This document shows positions 9,282 to 18,366 of a DNA stretch of 64,000 nucleotides, in pieces. Each line of letters begins with the position of its first letter. Position 1 is the first letter of the stretch. Both the position numbers and the translations under genes were made by a program. Origin of the DNA: Lysobacterales bacterium (lineage in GTDB: Bacteria > Pseudomonadota > Gammaproteobacteria > Xanthomonadales > Rhodanobacteraceae); NCBI GenBank assembly GCA_016721015.1, contig JADKJL010000001.1, positions 496,001-560,000 on the forward strand. The letters run 5' to 3'. Under the pieces are notes generated by a model, which saw only the letters and a list, made by a program, of their open reading frames with translations, was not told the origin of the DNA and made no database searches.

Positions 9282-9793
9282 GCGGCCTGCTCCGTGAGCG
9301 CCACAGCGGGAACGCGCTCTGCGATCTCAAATAGTCCTAGCAGCAAAGCGGTTTGATCGAGGGATTCGACGGGCAGCGCAACCAGCGCCGTGAGCCGCTC
9401 CAGTATCACGTTTTCGGTGCGGCGGAAGGCCTCTCGCACGATCGCTTCATCGCCCTGCACCGATGCCGGATCAGGCATTCCCCAGTGCACTTTGGAAAAA
9501 TCGCCAAACAATACCGGGCACGCCTCGCTCGCGGCGCTGTCGCACACGGTAATGACCCAGTCGAACGCCGGCCCATTGGTGACGCTGAACTCATCCCAGG
9601 ATTTGCTGCGCTCCCCCGCGCACGGGATGCCACGCCGTTCAAGTTCGGCCAGCGCGCAGGGATTGACGACTCCCGTCGGCTGGCTGCCGGCGCTGTAACC
9701 CGTAAACCGGCCTTTGCCCAAGTGGTTCAGTGTGGCTGCGCAGAGGATGCTGCGCGCCGAATTGCCGGTGCACAGGAACAACACGTTCTTCAT
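9278..9793 (-). CDS. arsC: Arsenate reductase, low-molecular-weight phosphatase type
   Basis: The 171-residue protein begins MKNVLFLCTGNSARSI, giving the P-loop C8-x5-R14 of LMW protein tyrosine phosphatases. A second cysteine pair, C84 and C92 in CDSAASEACP, sits where thioredoxin-coupled arsenate reductases hold the cysteines that relay the disulfide. HWGMPDPA supplies the general-acid Asp loop. It reduces arsenate to arsenite for export by the next gene. The ATG at 9793 is chosen because the P-loop must lie close to the N-terminus. The frame is open much further upstream, but that extension overlaps arsR. Confidence 0.93.
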   Translation of the reverse strand: MKNVLFLCTGNSARSILCAATLNHLGKGRFTGYSAGSQPTGVVNPCALAELERRGIPCAGERSKSWDEFSVTNGPAFDWVITVCDSAASEACPVLFGDFSKVHWGMPDPASVQGDEAIVREAFRRTENVILERLTALVALPVESLDQTALLLGLFEIAERVPAVALTEQAA

Positions 9794-9801
9794 GGCTGAT
9801 C

Positions 9802-10161
9802 TCATTTGCTGCGTGTTGATTTGGATGCCGTGACCTTGCGCACACGCGGGTGCGACGCCGGCACACATTTCGTCGGATCGCCGCCGCAGCAGTTTTTGCT
9901 CAGGAAATCGATCAGTGACTGCATCTCGGCAAAGTTCGCGCGATAGCGAATGAAGCGGCCGTTCTGCTCGGCATCGATCAACCCTGCCTGGCATAGCGTC
10001 TTCAGGTGGAAGGAAAGCGTGTTGGCCGGGATATCCAGCACCTGAACAAGTTCGGTGGGGTTGGCTCCTTCCGGCCCCAGTTCAACGAGGTGGCGGAAGA
10101 CGGCCAGGCGGGAGGCCTGGGCGAGTGCAGCAAGCGCGATGACGGCATTTGTCGTATCCAT
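9802..10161 (-). CDS. arsR: ArsR/SmtB family arsenic-responsive repressor
   Basis: A 119-residue winged-helix protein starting MDTTNAVIALAALAQASRLA. The helix-turn-helix is seen at about residues 36-60 (TELVQVLDIPANTLSFHL). Cysteines at 91, 92 and 99 (NCCGGDPTKC) form a C-terminal cluster like the As(III) site of Acidithiobacillus ArsR, and unlike the CVC site in the DNA-binding helix of plasmid ArsR. It should repress its own operon until As(III) binds. The start at 10161 fits the usual family length; an in-frame upstream start would add 27 unrelated residues. arsC starts eight bases downstream. Confidence 0.93.
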   Translation of the reverse strand: MDTTNAVIALAALAQASRLAVFRHLVELGPEGANPTELVQVLDIPANTLSFHLKTLCQAGLIDAEQNGRFIRYRANFAEMQSLIDFLSKNCCGGDPTKCVPASHPRVRKVTASKSTRSK

Positions 10162-10709
10162 GATTCCAGTATGATTGAAGTGTTGAGCCGGGGCAAGCTG
10201 GGGCAATCCGATGTACATAGTCTTGCCCAGCCCCATCTGCATGCTTCAGGCGCCGTTTTTTGTCAGGCTGGAGTGAGCCGGGGCGGGCGCGATGCCGCCT
10301 GATATGACACGCCGCTCGACGCCATCTTCGGCTTGCACTGATCGGTCGACGGCAGAGCTGCGGGTCGCCGACGTTGGCAGCAGGCGCAAATGTTCTCATC
10401 ACAATTGAGGATTCCGCCAGGCGCCAACGCACGAATACTGATGCCAACCGGGATCGCATGTCCTGGGAATGGATCAGGCACTCGACGTGAGCCCTCGGCG
10501 AACCATCCTCGAGGGATCCGCGCCGACGCATGGTGCGTTCACTCCCGAAAGCACGAAGACCACACGGCAACAAATACTTTCATCTGATCGATGAAGCCAG
10601 ACAAGTCGATCTTTGCCGGATTGCATCAATCGCGCAGAACGTTCTCGCTGGGCCAATCCGAAATGAACCCGGCGAAGCGCCTACGTCGCAGCCTTGAACA
10701 GGAGCCAGC
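10162..10709. other. Intergenic region upstream of arsR and the secreted beta-helix gene
   Basis: About 550 bases lie between two divergent genes. Just before arsR an imperfect dyad (TTC and GAA half-sites about ten bases apart, near 10164-10180) could be the ArsR operator, but this is weak. I recognise no gene in the rest; the short open frames have no recognisable motifs. Confidence 0.4.
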
Positions 10710-12419
10710 ATGTCCTTCATCCGAATTCGCAACTTGTCTGCATGGGCGAGCCTGCTCGTCTGTTCAGCCGCCGTGGCCGCGCCGCCCGCGGTGACGCCAC
10801 CGCGAAGTGTGCAAGTCCAATTGGGTCAACCGGCCAGCTTCAGCGTGGCCGCCATCGGTGCCGCCCCGTTCACCTATCACTGGTATCACTGGGACATCCA
10901 TGGCAACGCCAGCGCCATTGATCGCTGTGGGACGGTCGCAACCTGCAGCATCGCGGCGGTCACCATGGCAGATGCCGGCGAATACAACGTCGAGGTCTAC
11001 GACGTGAATGGAGAGCACGCCCACGGGGATCCGCGCGCGAGCTTGAGCATTATCCAGGGTAACGAGATTACCGCCGCCAGTTGCAGCCATGCCGACGTGC
11101 AGGCGGCAGTCAATCAGATACCTGCCGGTGGCAGCGGCACGGTACTCATCCCGGAAGGCACCTGCGACTGGGTTACCGCCCTGCTGGTCATCGATGACAA
11201 AGCCAGCATCTGGATCAAGGGTGCCGGTCGCGACCACACCACCCTCTTGCGCACCGCAGCCGACGATGGAGACAGCGTCCTCAGTGACAACAACCCCGCC
11301 GCGATCATCACCTTCGATTGTCTGCAGGGCCAGCAGGTGGAGCTTTCCGACATTCACCTCAAGGGCCGCAGTGACAATCCGGACATCCTTACTCGCGGCT
11401 TGGAGCTGCGTGGTCAATGCAAGAATTTCAAGATTCATGATGCAAAATTCAGCAAGTTCAGCTACGCCGGTGTGCTGGTAAAGGGAATGCATTCAAAGGG
11501 CGTTATCTACAACAACGATTTTGCCGACAACTGGAAAAACGGGCTTGGCTACGGAGTCGCGGTCGCCGGATGGAACAGCAATATCAATCTTGCATACTGG
11601 CCGCCGCTTGAGTTCGGCAGCGAGAATGCCGTATTCATCGAGGACAACTATTTTTCCGGTCAGCGCCACAATGTCGCGTCTGGCCAGGGCTCGCGCTACG
11701 TGTTTCGCCACAACGAGATGGTGGCCTGGCGGACAAACTCCGATCGCGACCCGTCGCGGCGGGAAACCTTTCAGGATGGTCAGGTCGATGCCCACGGCGT
11801 CCTGCCGACCGCGAATGTGACTTGGGATCAGCAAACCGCTTCGGGAAGTCGGAGTTGGGAAATCTACGACAACCTGTTCACCATGGCCAATGACACCTTC
11901 ATCCCACTGGGCGGCGGGCCAGGTGAATCGCCGGTTGCTTCCGCCGGAATGCGCGGTGGCAATGGGGTGTTCTTCTGCAATCGCTTCGACCGCGCGGCGC
12001 ACGGTGGCACCTTGTTGTTTGTCGAACCGCGCGTTTCCTTCGAAGGCAATTCCCAATGTCACTTGTTTGTGGATGACTATCCAGCACCGTTCCAGGTGGG
12101 CTTCCAGGGCAAGAGCTTCTTCTGGGACAACACCGGCGACATAATGAATGGAGGCAATGCAACGCGCTCCACGTATATGGACGATGGAACGTGCAATGAC
12201 CTGATCAAGGAAGATCGCGACTACTTCAACATGTCGCCAGCGGAGCAGGGTGGCGAGTTCGCCAACTACACGCCATACCCTTACCCACATCCGCTGCGCG
12301 ATGCGGTGATCTTTCAGGACGGCTTCGAGCAGCAGGGCAGCTCCAACCCGCCATTGAGCTGCGACGCCGGCCGCAATGGACGTCCGACACGGGCTGCCCA
12401 CGAGCAGCCGGCGTCATGA
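10710..12419 (+). CDS. Secreted protein with Ig-like domain and right-handed beta-helix
   Basis: A 569-residue exported protein. A signal peptide covers about residues 1-23 (SAAVAA cleavage region). Residues 30-115 look like a bacterial Ig-like domain (LGQPASFSVAA, TMADAGEYNVEVYD). The rest resembles a pectate-lyase-like parallel beta-helix, with repeated short strands such as FKIHDAKFSKFSYAGVLVKG and VFIEDNYFSGQ. Near the C-terminus is IFQDGFE, a DGFE motif I associate with secreted proteins of Lysobacterales, here followed by about 30 extra residues rich in Arg and Pro. Polysaccharide binding or cleavage is plausible, but no catalytic residues could be assigned. AGGAG lies upstream of the ATG. 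Confidence 0.75.
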   Translation: MSFIRIRNLSAWASLLVCSAAVAAPPAVTPPRSVQVQLGQPASFSVAAIGAAPFTYHWYHWDIHGNASAIDRCGTVATCSIAAVTMADAGEYNVEVYDVNGEHAHGDPRASLSIIQGNEITAASCSHADVQAAVNQIPAGGSGTVLIPEGTCDWVTALLVIDDKASIWIKGAGRDHTTLLRTAADDGDSVLSDNNPAAIITFDCLQGQQVELSDIHLKGRSDNPDILTRGLELRGQCKNFKIHDAKFSKFSYAGVLVKGMHSKGVIYNNDFADNWKNGLGYGVAVAGWNSNINLAYWPPLEFGSENAVFIEDNYFSGQRHNVASGQGSRYVFRHNEMVAWRTNSDRDPSRRETFQDGQVDAHGVLPTANVTWDQQTASGSRSWEIYDNLFTMANDTFIPLGGGPGESPVASAGMRGGNGVFFCNRFDRAAHGGTLLFVEPRVSFEGNSQCHLFVDDYPAPFQVGFQGKSFFWDNTGDIMNGGNATRSTYMDDGTCNDLIKEDRDYFNMSPAEQGGEFANYTPYPYPHPLRDAVIFQDGFEQQGSSNPPLSCDAGRNGRPTRAAHEQPAS

Positions 12420-13001
12420 ACCGAATTGCGCATCAGCGCTTGCGCGAAAGATCTTTGGAGGGGCGCGGGCAATGCCCGAACAGACGACGACAAAGGGCCA
12501 GCCGGTGAATCGGGTATCGATCGACGCCCAGGTGCTTACTTGTCGACCGTATCAGCGCCAACCCGACCCACGAAGCGATCCGCCTGATTCTCGCGGAGTG
12601 GGCACGCGCGCAGTTGCTCACCGGCCATCGGTTCCAATCCGAACCGCGGGCTTTGAGCGCTGCGCGAAAGGGTGATCATGCATCGCGGCGATCCCAGCGG
12701 ATGGCTGCACCTGCCCTGCAAGGTCAACCCTTGCCCTCACGGCCTCCGCCGGTTGGTACGGCGGGTCGGCGCAACACATTCCGCAGCGGCACGACGCCGC
12801 AGCTCTTCCGTCTTGATCGCCCAATAATATAGGAATAGAGTCGCCCAGCCGTGTGCGTTCTGGTCAGCTGCAGATGATCCGCGCCAATCAGGAGTGTCGC
12901 CGCGGCCGAACCTCCGGCGTGAATTTGATTTTCCTCCCAGGAGCTGGCACAGATCAGCTGATTGGGTATCTTTTTGGCTTGAATACATTGGGGAACTGAG
13001 C
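12420..13001. other. Intergenic region before the TonB-dependent receptor
   Basis: About 580 bases with only short, unconvincing open frames. The segment upstream of 13002 should hold the receptor promoter; no operator was recognised. A frame that runs into the receptor from 12894 is treated as an accidental extension. Confidence 0.4.
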
Positions 13002-15431
13002 ATGGCTGTTGACCGAGAGCGGGTTGCGAAGCATGTTGTTGCGACGATGGTCATCGCCGCATCATTGAGTGTCGGAACGGCCGCGCTGGCCGAGGATTCG
13101 GATACCCCGACCACGCCGGCAACGACCGAAACGGGCGCCCCGGAAGACAAGCCAATCGAGCTGGATGTCATGACCGTACTCGGCTCGCGCCGCTACGGGC
13201 GCTCCTCGGAAGTCGATACGCCGGTTCCCGTCGACGTCATCCCGATGGTGAAAGCCGCCGAGCAAGGTTCCACGTTCGACCTCGCTCAGACTCTCCAGTA
13301 CACCGCACCCTCGTTCACCTCGGGCCGCCAGACCGGCGCCGACAATGCCGATTCGGTGGATTCCGCCGCACTGCGCGGATTGGGATCGGATCAGACCCTC
13401 GTGCTGGTCAATGGCAAGCGCCTGCATTCGACCGCGCTGGTCAATCTGTTCGGCGCACGCAATCGCGGCAACACCGGAACCGATCTCAACACGATTCCGC
13501 TGCTCGCGATCGATCAGGTCGAGATCCTGCGCGACGGTGCTGCCGCGCAATATGGCTCCGACGCGATCGCCGGCGTGATGAACATCAACCTGAAACGCAG
13601 CAAAGGCTGCGAAGCGGTGGCCGGCTATGGCCAGTATTCCCGGGGCGACGGCGAGAACTATCTGGCTTCCGGCTATTGCGGCTTCGCGGTTGGCAACGAC
13701 GGCGTAGTTGCCTTGACTGCGGAGTATCTCGATCGCGGACGCTCCAATCGCGCCGAAGCCGGCAATCCGCGCACCATCGGCGACACCTCGGTGAAGAACG
13801 GAACCCTGTATGTCAATGGCGACATCCCGGTTGGCGACGGCGCGCATCTCTACTTTGATGGCGGTGTGCAGAATCGTGATGCCTCCTCGGCCGCATTCGC
13901 GCGGGGCGGCATCGGCTCGGACGATATTCCCTCGCGCAATTCCGAGGCGATGTACCCGAATGGTTTTGTGCCCTACATCGATCCCTACATCCAGGATCGC
14001 CACTTCACCGGGGGCATGTGGTGGATGTGGAATGACTGGCGCGTCGATGCCTCGCAGACCCTCGGCTACAACAAGTTGGTCGACACGATCCGCAACACGC
14101 TGAATGCGTCGATCGCGAATCTCGATCTTGAGAATGGCGGCGCCGGGATCAGTCCGAGCGTGTTCAACGCAGGCGGATTTTCATTCGCCCAACAAACCAC
14201 CAACCTCGATTTCACGCGCTTCTACGCCGACTGGTTGAGCGGCGTCAACGTGGCCTTCGGCAGCGAATTTCGCCATGAGGACTATGAGATTTTCGCGGGC
14301 AACGCGGGCTCCTACATCGATGCGGACGGAGCCGGCGGCGGCAACGCGGGCAGTCAGGGCTTTCCCGGCTTCCAGCCCGCCGATGCGACGATCAAAAGCC
14401 GCAACAGCTGGGCCGGATATGGCGACATTGAAATCAACTGGACCGATCGCTTCCTCACCGACCAGGCCGTGCGCTATGAGCACTACAGTGATTTCGGATC
14501 GACCGTGATCGGCAAGGTCGCCGGATCCTATCGCGTCAGCGACGGCTTCCTCATGCGTGGATCGGTCAGCAGTGGATTCCGCGCACCGTCCTTGCAGCAG
14601 CGCTATTTTTCGTCGACGTTTACCGACTTCATCAGCGGAGAACCCGTCGATGTCGTGCTTGCGCCCAACGGCGGCACCATCGCTCGCGCCGCCGGCATTC
14701 CCGATTTGAAGGAGGAGAAATCGCGGAGTGCAACACTCGGCTTCACCTGGGAACCGTGGGAGAACCTTTCACTCACGCTGGATGGTTACCACATCGATAT
14801 TGATGATCGCATCGTGCTGACCGGCTATTTCGGCACGGATGATCCGAGTATCGGAACGATCCTGCAGCAGCTCGGCGTGGGTCAGGCTCAGTTCTTCGTC
14901 AACTCGGTCGACACGCGCACCCAAGGCATCGACCTCACCGCACGCCATACCACCAGCATCGGTGATGGCGAGCTGACCAGTTTCCTCGCGTTCAACAACA
15001 GCACAACCCGGGTCAAGCGAGTGAACACGCCCGCTTCCCTGGTTGGGCGCGAGGATTCGCTGCTCGGCGAACGGGACCGCCTGTTCATCGAGGGGGGCGC
15101 ACCGCGCTCCAAGGCGACGCTCGGGTTCGACTATGCAACGGGCAACTGGGACAGCAGCCTGAAAGTGATCTACTTCGGGCAGATGACGCTGGGTACGTTC
15201 TCCGGACCGCCGGTGCCGAATCAGCACTACTCGGACAAGACCTCGCTCGATGCCAGCCTGACCTACAGCTTCAGCGAAAAGACCAAGCTGACGATCGGTG
15301 GAGCGAACCTCCTCGACAAGTTTCCGACCCGGCAGAATGCCGATGAAACCGACAACGGCTTCCGCTACGAGGCCGTGCAATTCGGTCTGAACGGCGCGGC
15401 TTACTTTGTCCGGCTCGCACACAAGTTCTGA
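13002..15431 (+). CDS. TonB-dependent outer membrane receptor
   Basis: An 809-residue outer-membrane receptor. The N-terminus has a signal peptide (about residues 1-28), followed by an acidic, Pro/Thr-rich stretch and a plug domain with VLVNGKRLHSTALVN and the following VEILRDGAAAQYGSDAIAG block. The remainder is a 22-strand-type barrel ending YFVRLAHKF, with the terminal Phe expected for BAM recognition. TGRQTGADN and GDGAHLYFDGG fit this class. The start at 13002 has GGGGA eight bases upstream; the frame opens at 12894, but the signal peptide begins here. The substrate is unknown, as no specific transport partner genes lie nearby. Confidence 0.93.
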   Translation: MAVDRERVAKHVVATMVIAASLSVGTAALAEDSDTPTTPATTETGAPEDKPIELDVMTVLGSRRYGRSSEVDTPVPVDVIPMVKAAEQGSTFDLAQTLQYTAPSFTSGRQTGADNADSVDSAALRGLGSDQTLVLVNGKRLHSTALVNLFGARNRGNTGTDLNTIPLLAIDQVEILRDGAAAQYGSDAIAGVMNINLKRSKGCEAVAGYGQYSRGDGENYLASGYCGFAVGNDGVVALTAEYLDRGRSNRAEAGNPRTIGDTSVKNGTLYVNGDIPVGDGAHLYFDGGVQNRDASSAAFARGGIGSDDIPSRNSEAMYPNGFVPYIDPYIQDRHFTGGMWWMWNDWRVDASQTLGYNKLVDTIRNTLNASIANLDLENGGAGISPSVFNAGGFSFAQQTTNLDFTRFYADWLSGVNVAFGSEFRHEDYEIFAGNAGSYIDADGAGGGNAGSQGFPGFQPADATIKSRNSWAGYGDIEINWTDRFLTDQAVRYEHYSDFGSTVIGKVAGSYRVSDGFLMRGSVSSGFRAPSLQQRYFSSTFTDFISGEPVDVVLAPNGGTIARAAGIPDLKEEKSRSATLGFTWEPWENLSLTLDGYHIDIDDRIVLTGYFGTDDPSIGTILQQLGVGQAQFFVNSVDTRTQGIDLTARHTTSIGDGELTSFLAFNNSTTRVKRVNTPASLVGREDSLLGERDRLFIEGGAPRSKATLGFDYATGNWDSSLKVIYFGQMTLGTFSGPPVPNQHYSDKTSLDASLTYSFSEKTKLTIGGANLLDKFPTRQNADETDNGFRYEAVQFGLNGAAYFVRLAHKF

Positions 15432-15451
15432 TTGGCAGCGTCATCCCGAAA

Positions 15452-15488
15452 TGTGCAGCGCCGCTACCGAGCGGCGCTGCACAAATTT
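15452..15488 (+). terminator. Strong hairpin after the TonB-dependent receptor gene
   Basis: A perfect 14-bp stem (15452-15465 with 15470-15483) and a four-base ACCG loop start 20 bases after the receptor stop. The stem is followed by AATTT, not a full T run, so termination is likely but could be imperfect. Confidence 0.7.
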
Positions 15489-15866
15489 AGTCATGGTGGT
15501 TTCCCTGAAACCGCAATTCCACGCTGCAGCGAGTTTTGCTGTTGACCCTGCAGTCACTCCCAGGCAGACGTGCATCTGCTGTCGATCAATCGTGACATTG
15601 CCGCTCTCGGTGACAGCCGTCAGCTCAGCCAGCTGATTGGTCGCGCCACAACGCCGATGAGCCAGACTGTCGCCGCAACGCTTGCGGCTTGAGCAAGCCT
15701 TCGCTCGATTCGCCACTGAAATCGTAGGTTGGTTTGGGGAGGCGCGACAGCGTGTATCTTGCCGCCGAGGTATTCTCCATGTTGATGCAGGGTGACGTTG
15801 TGTGGTCGTCAGCCTGTACAGTAAAGCACGCGACTCCAGTGCCATCATCATCGTTCAAACAGGTAA
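15489..15866. other. Intergenic region before the DUF427 gene
   Basis: About 380 bases without a recognisable gene. Short frames on both strands show no family motifs. It presumably holds the promoter of the DUF427 and dehydrogenase genes. Confidence 0.35.
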
Positions 15867-16391
15867 ATGGAAATGTGGAAATGGACTGGCGCCGAACGGC
15901 CGTCTTTCGCCAACGTTCCTGCTCTGGGGCAAGAATCGGTGTGGGACTATCCGCGACCCCCGCGACTCGAAGCCGATCAGCGTCACGTGCAGGTTCTCAT
16001 CGGCGATCACGTGTTGGCGAATACGCATCGCGCTATCCGCGTGCTTGAGACCGCCAGTCCACCGACGTTCTATTTGCCGCCTGAGGATATCGATGAAAGT
16101 CTGCTTCGCACCCAGGTGGGGGACTCATTCTGCGAATGGAAAGGTCGCGCGCGCTACTGGAGCGTTGTCGCCGGCGAGGGACGGTTGCTGGAGGCGGTTG
16201 GCTGGAGCTATCCGGAACCGACCCCGGCCTTTGCACCTATTGCAGGCTGGCTCTCGTTCTATCCCGGCCGTCTGCATTGCAAGGTCGATGGCGAACGCGT
16301 GCTGCCGCAGCCAGGCGGATTCTACGGGGGCTGGCTGACACGGGAGATTGCCGGGCCGGTGAAGGGTTTGCCTGGAACAGGTCGTTGGTGA
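15867..16391 (+). CDS. DUF427 domain protein
   Basis: A 174-residue cytosolic protein. The C-terminal half carries the DUF427 pattern: a repeated core ending with VLPQPGGFYGGWLTREIAGP and a conserved Gly-Trp end (KGLPGTGRW). The N-terminal half contains a second beta-rich copy (DYPRPPRLE, LANTHRAIRVLET, TFYLPPEDID). The family is widespread and has no established biochemical role that I can name. ATGs at 15867 and 15873 are both possible; AGG lies just upstream of each. The dehydrogenase gene follows eight bases after the stop, so the two are probably cotranscribed. Confidence 0.8.
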   Translation: MEMWKWTGAERPSFANVPALGQESVWDYPRPPRLEADQRHVQVLIGDHVLANTHRAIRVLETASPPTFYLPPEDIDESLLRTQVGDSFCEWKGRARYWSVVAGEGRLLEAVGWSYPEPTPAFAPIAGWLSFYPGRLHCKVDGERVLPQPGGFYGGWLTREIAGPVKGLPGTGRW

Positions 16392-16398
16392 TGATCAT

Positions 16399-17262
16399 GT
16401 GTCTGGTGCAGCATCGCCGGCGACGCACTGCCGAGACACGGTCATCGGCCCTGAAGGAAAGCCAGCATTGAGCTTCGATCCCACTACGCCACCTGTCGCC
16501 GGTATCACCCAGGGCGCGCATGTTCTCATCACCGGTGGCAGTTCCGGCATCGGGCTTGGCCTCGTGCGCGAGCTCGTGGCCAACAGACATGTTGCCGCGG
16601 TTACTGCCGTATCGCGCCGGGCCACGCAAAGCGACGCTCTCTCCGCATTGGCAGATGAATGCGCCGGCGATCGACTGAAAATGCTGGATTGCGATCTCAC
16701 CGATGAAGCCTCAATCGAGCGCTTGCCCGCATGGTTGCGCGCGCATCACCCGCGCCTGCATCTGGTCATCAATACCGCCGGCATCCTGCATGACCAGAAC
16801 CTGCGTCCCGAGCGCTCCATCACCCAGCTCACGCGGAACGCGCTCGACCAGGCGTTCGCCCTCAACGCTTTCGCACCGATCCTGCTCGCCCGCGCCGTGA
16901 TGCCCTTGCTCGATCGAGAAGAAGCGTCGGTATTTGCATCGCTCTCGGCAAGGGTCGGCTCGATCGGCGACAACCGCCTCGGCGGCTGGTACGCGTACCG
17001 TGCGAGCAAGGCGGCGCAGAATCAGTTGATACGCACCTTCGCTATCGAGCTCAGCCGACGCAACCCCAAAGCCTGTTGCCTGTTGCTTCACCCGGGTACG
17101 GTCGACACACCGCTGTCGACACCTTTCCAGGCCAACGTGCCGGCCGAAAAACTCTTCAGCATCGAACGCGCCAGCAATCAGCTGCTCGGCATCATCGCCG
17201 CAGCCAGCCCAGCCGACAGCGGGCGATTCATTGCATGGGACGGCAGTGATATTGCGTGGTAA
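16399..17262 (+). CDS. Short-chain dehydrogenase/reductase (C-factor-like)
   Basis: A Rossmann-fold SDR. The cofactor motif is HVLITGGSSGIGLG; NTAG stands in for the usual NNAG; a Ser block (SLSARVGSIGDN) precedes the catalytic pair in YRASKAAQ (YxxxK). The late HPGTVDTPLSTPFQ segment is typical of the C-factor (CsgA-like) subgroup. The substrate is unknown. The longest frame starts with GTG at 16399. A TTG at 16468 preceded by AAGGAAA is a credible alternative that would place the Rossmann motif nearer the N-terminus. It sits directly behind the DUF427 gene. Confidence 0.88.
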   Translation: MSGAASPATHCRDTVIGPEGKPALSFDPTTPPVAGITQGAHVLITGGSSGIGLGLVRELVANRHVAAVTAVSRRATQSDALSALADECAGDRLKMLDCDLTDEASIERLPAWLRAHHPRLHLVINTAGILHDQNLRPERSITQLTRNALDQAFALNAFAPILLARAVMPLLDREEASVFASLSARVGSIGDNRLGGWYAYRASKAAQNQLIRTFAIELSRRNPKACCLLLHPGTVDTPLSTPFQANVPAEKLFSIERASNQLLGIIAAASPADSGRFIAWDGSDIAW

Positions 17263-17366
17263 GCAGCCGAAGCGCGGCAAAAACAGGGTTGTCCAAAAAC
17301 GCAAATTCCGAAGCGCAATTCTCAACCCGCGCTTTGTCGTAATCGCCAGCCGGCACTCGAGCAAGG

Positions 17367-17617
17367 ATGCCCGCCAATTCATCCTTGCTGATGCAAGTAT
17401 CAGCATCACCGAACTCAAGCGCAATCCAAGTGCCGTAGTCGAAGCCGCTGACGGCGAATCGGTTGCAGTGCTTGTGCACAACAAGCCCAGCGCTTATCTG
17501 GTGCCGGCAGAAACTTACAAGCGTCTGCTTGAGCGACTCGAAGACCGTGAACTGGCCGAACTGGTGCGCTCGCGCGCAAAGGAGCGCCAGATCAAGATCA
17601 AGCTCGATGAACTATAG
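17367..17617 (+). CDS. StbD/Phd-YefM-type antitoxin, start disturbed by a probable 1-base deletion
   Basis: The frame ending at 17617 encodes ILADASISITELKRNPSAVV, then VLVHNKPSAYLVPAETYKRL and a basic C-terminus, clearly a StbD/Phd-YefM antitoxin. Such proteins normally start 3-5 residues before ILAD. The only nearby ATG, at 17367 with GCAAGG before it, is out of frame by one base. Inserting one base in the AATTC at about 17376-17380 would restore a normal start. Without that, the only in-frame ATG is at 17231, inside the end of the dehydrogenase gene. The last 11 bases overlap the toxin gene, as usual for type II modules. Confidence 0.65.
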
Positions 17618-17892
17618 CTTGGAGTTTGTGGAATACGCATTGAAGGAGTGGCGCAAACTTGGCCCCGGGCATCCGCGACCAACTGAAGAACAAGTTGCGC
17701 GAACGCCTGCAAACCTCCCACATACCATCGGCACGCCTGCGTGGGTTGCCCGATTGCTACAAGATCAAACTGCGCGATGCCGGGTACCGGCTGGTCTATC
17801 ACGCGAACGACAAGCTTGTTGTCGTCACCGTGATCGCTGTTGGGATGCGTGACGAGGGGTTGGTGTATCGGTTGGAGGATCAGCAGGTCTGA
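17607..17892 (+). pseudogene. RelE/ParE-family toxin gene with a 1-base frameshift
   Basis: From ATG 17607 the frame reads MNYSLEFVEYALKEWRKLG, the start of a RelE-type mRNA interferase. The rest of the toxin, GIRDQLKNKLRERL through YKIKLRDAGYRLVYH and VVVTVIAVGMRDEGLVY, lies in the next frame. The total span of 286 bases is one base too long. The switch falls at GGCCCCGGG near 17660-17670, where removing one C joins the two halves cleanly. The gene is either inactivated or misread in a homopolymer. It overlaps the antitoxin gene in operon order antitoxin-toxin. Confidence 0.8.
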
Positions 17893-18366
17893 GGGCAGAG
17901 GCCTTCCACTCGACATCATTGTCGAGTTCACTCCGGCCGACATCGCCAGAATCAACGCTAGGGGTGCAAGTGATGTTGCTTGGTGAGCGTGCAGGGCATG
18001 GGTCACGCGATGCTGTTGAGAAATAGTTTGCTCTGCCTCGGGTTCCAATCATCAATGCGTCAATACAAGGCGCGACCCCGATCTCCACGCCGATCTCCAA
18101 GACGCGACCGCGATCTCTGGAAAAGAAGTCCACTCTTCCTCAGCGCTCCAGGTCGCTGCAAAACACGGAAGAGCAGCCGATAAAGCGCCTATGCAGATAA
18201 CCAATACCGGCGAACTGAGGGTCCTGCGATATGACATTCCAGTTCCTTGTTCCCGAGTCGTGTAGTCCAACTCTAGCTCGTTCGTTGCGGGCAACTCGCA
18301 AGCACGCCTAAATCAGGCCACTTGCCAGCAAACCGCCCTGCAAACTCCGCTATACCCTGTCACCCC
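17893..18366. other. Intergenic stretch between two toxin-antitoxin remnants
   Basis: About 470 bases without a recognisable gene. An 8-bp perfect hairpin (ACTCGACA/TGTCGAGT, 17908-17927) lies 16 bases after the toxin remnant and has no T run. No other structure was recognised. Confidence 0.4.

Noticed and set aside
10162..10709. Short open frames between arsR and the secreted protein gene, including one of 163 codons on the minus strand.
   Set aside because: They overlap each other and the arsR control region and show no recognisable motifs.
12894..13001. A 36-codon upstream extension of the TonB-dependent receptor.
   Set aside because: The ribosome binding site and signal peptide support the ATG at 13002.
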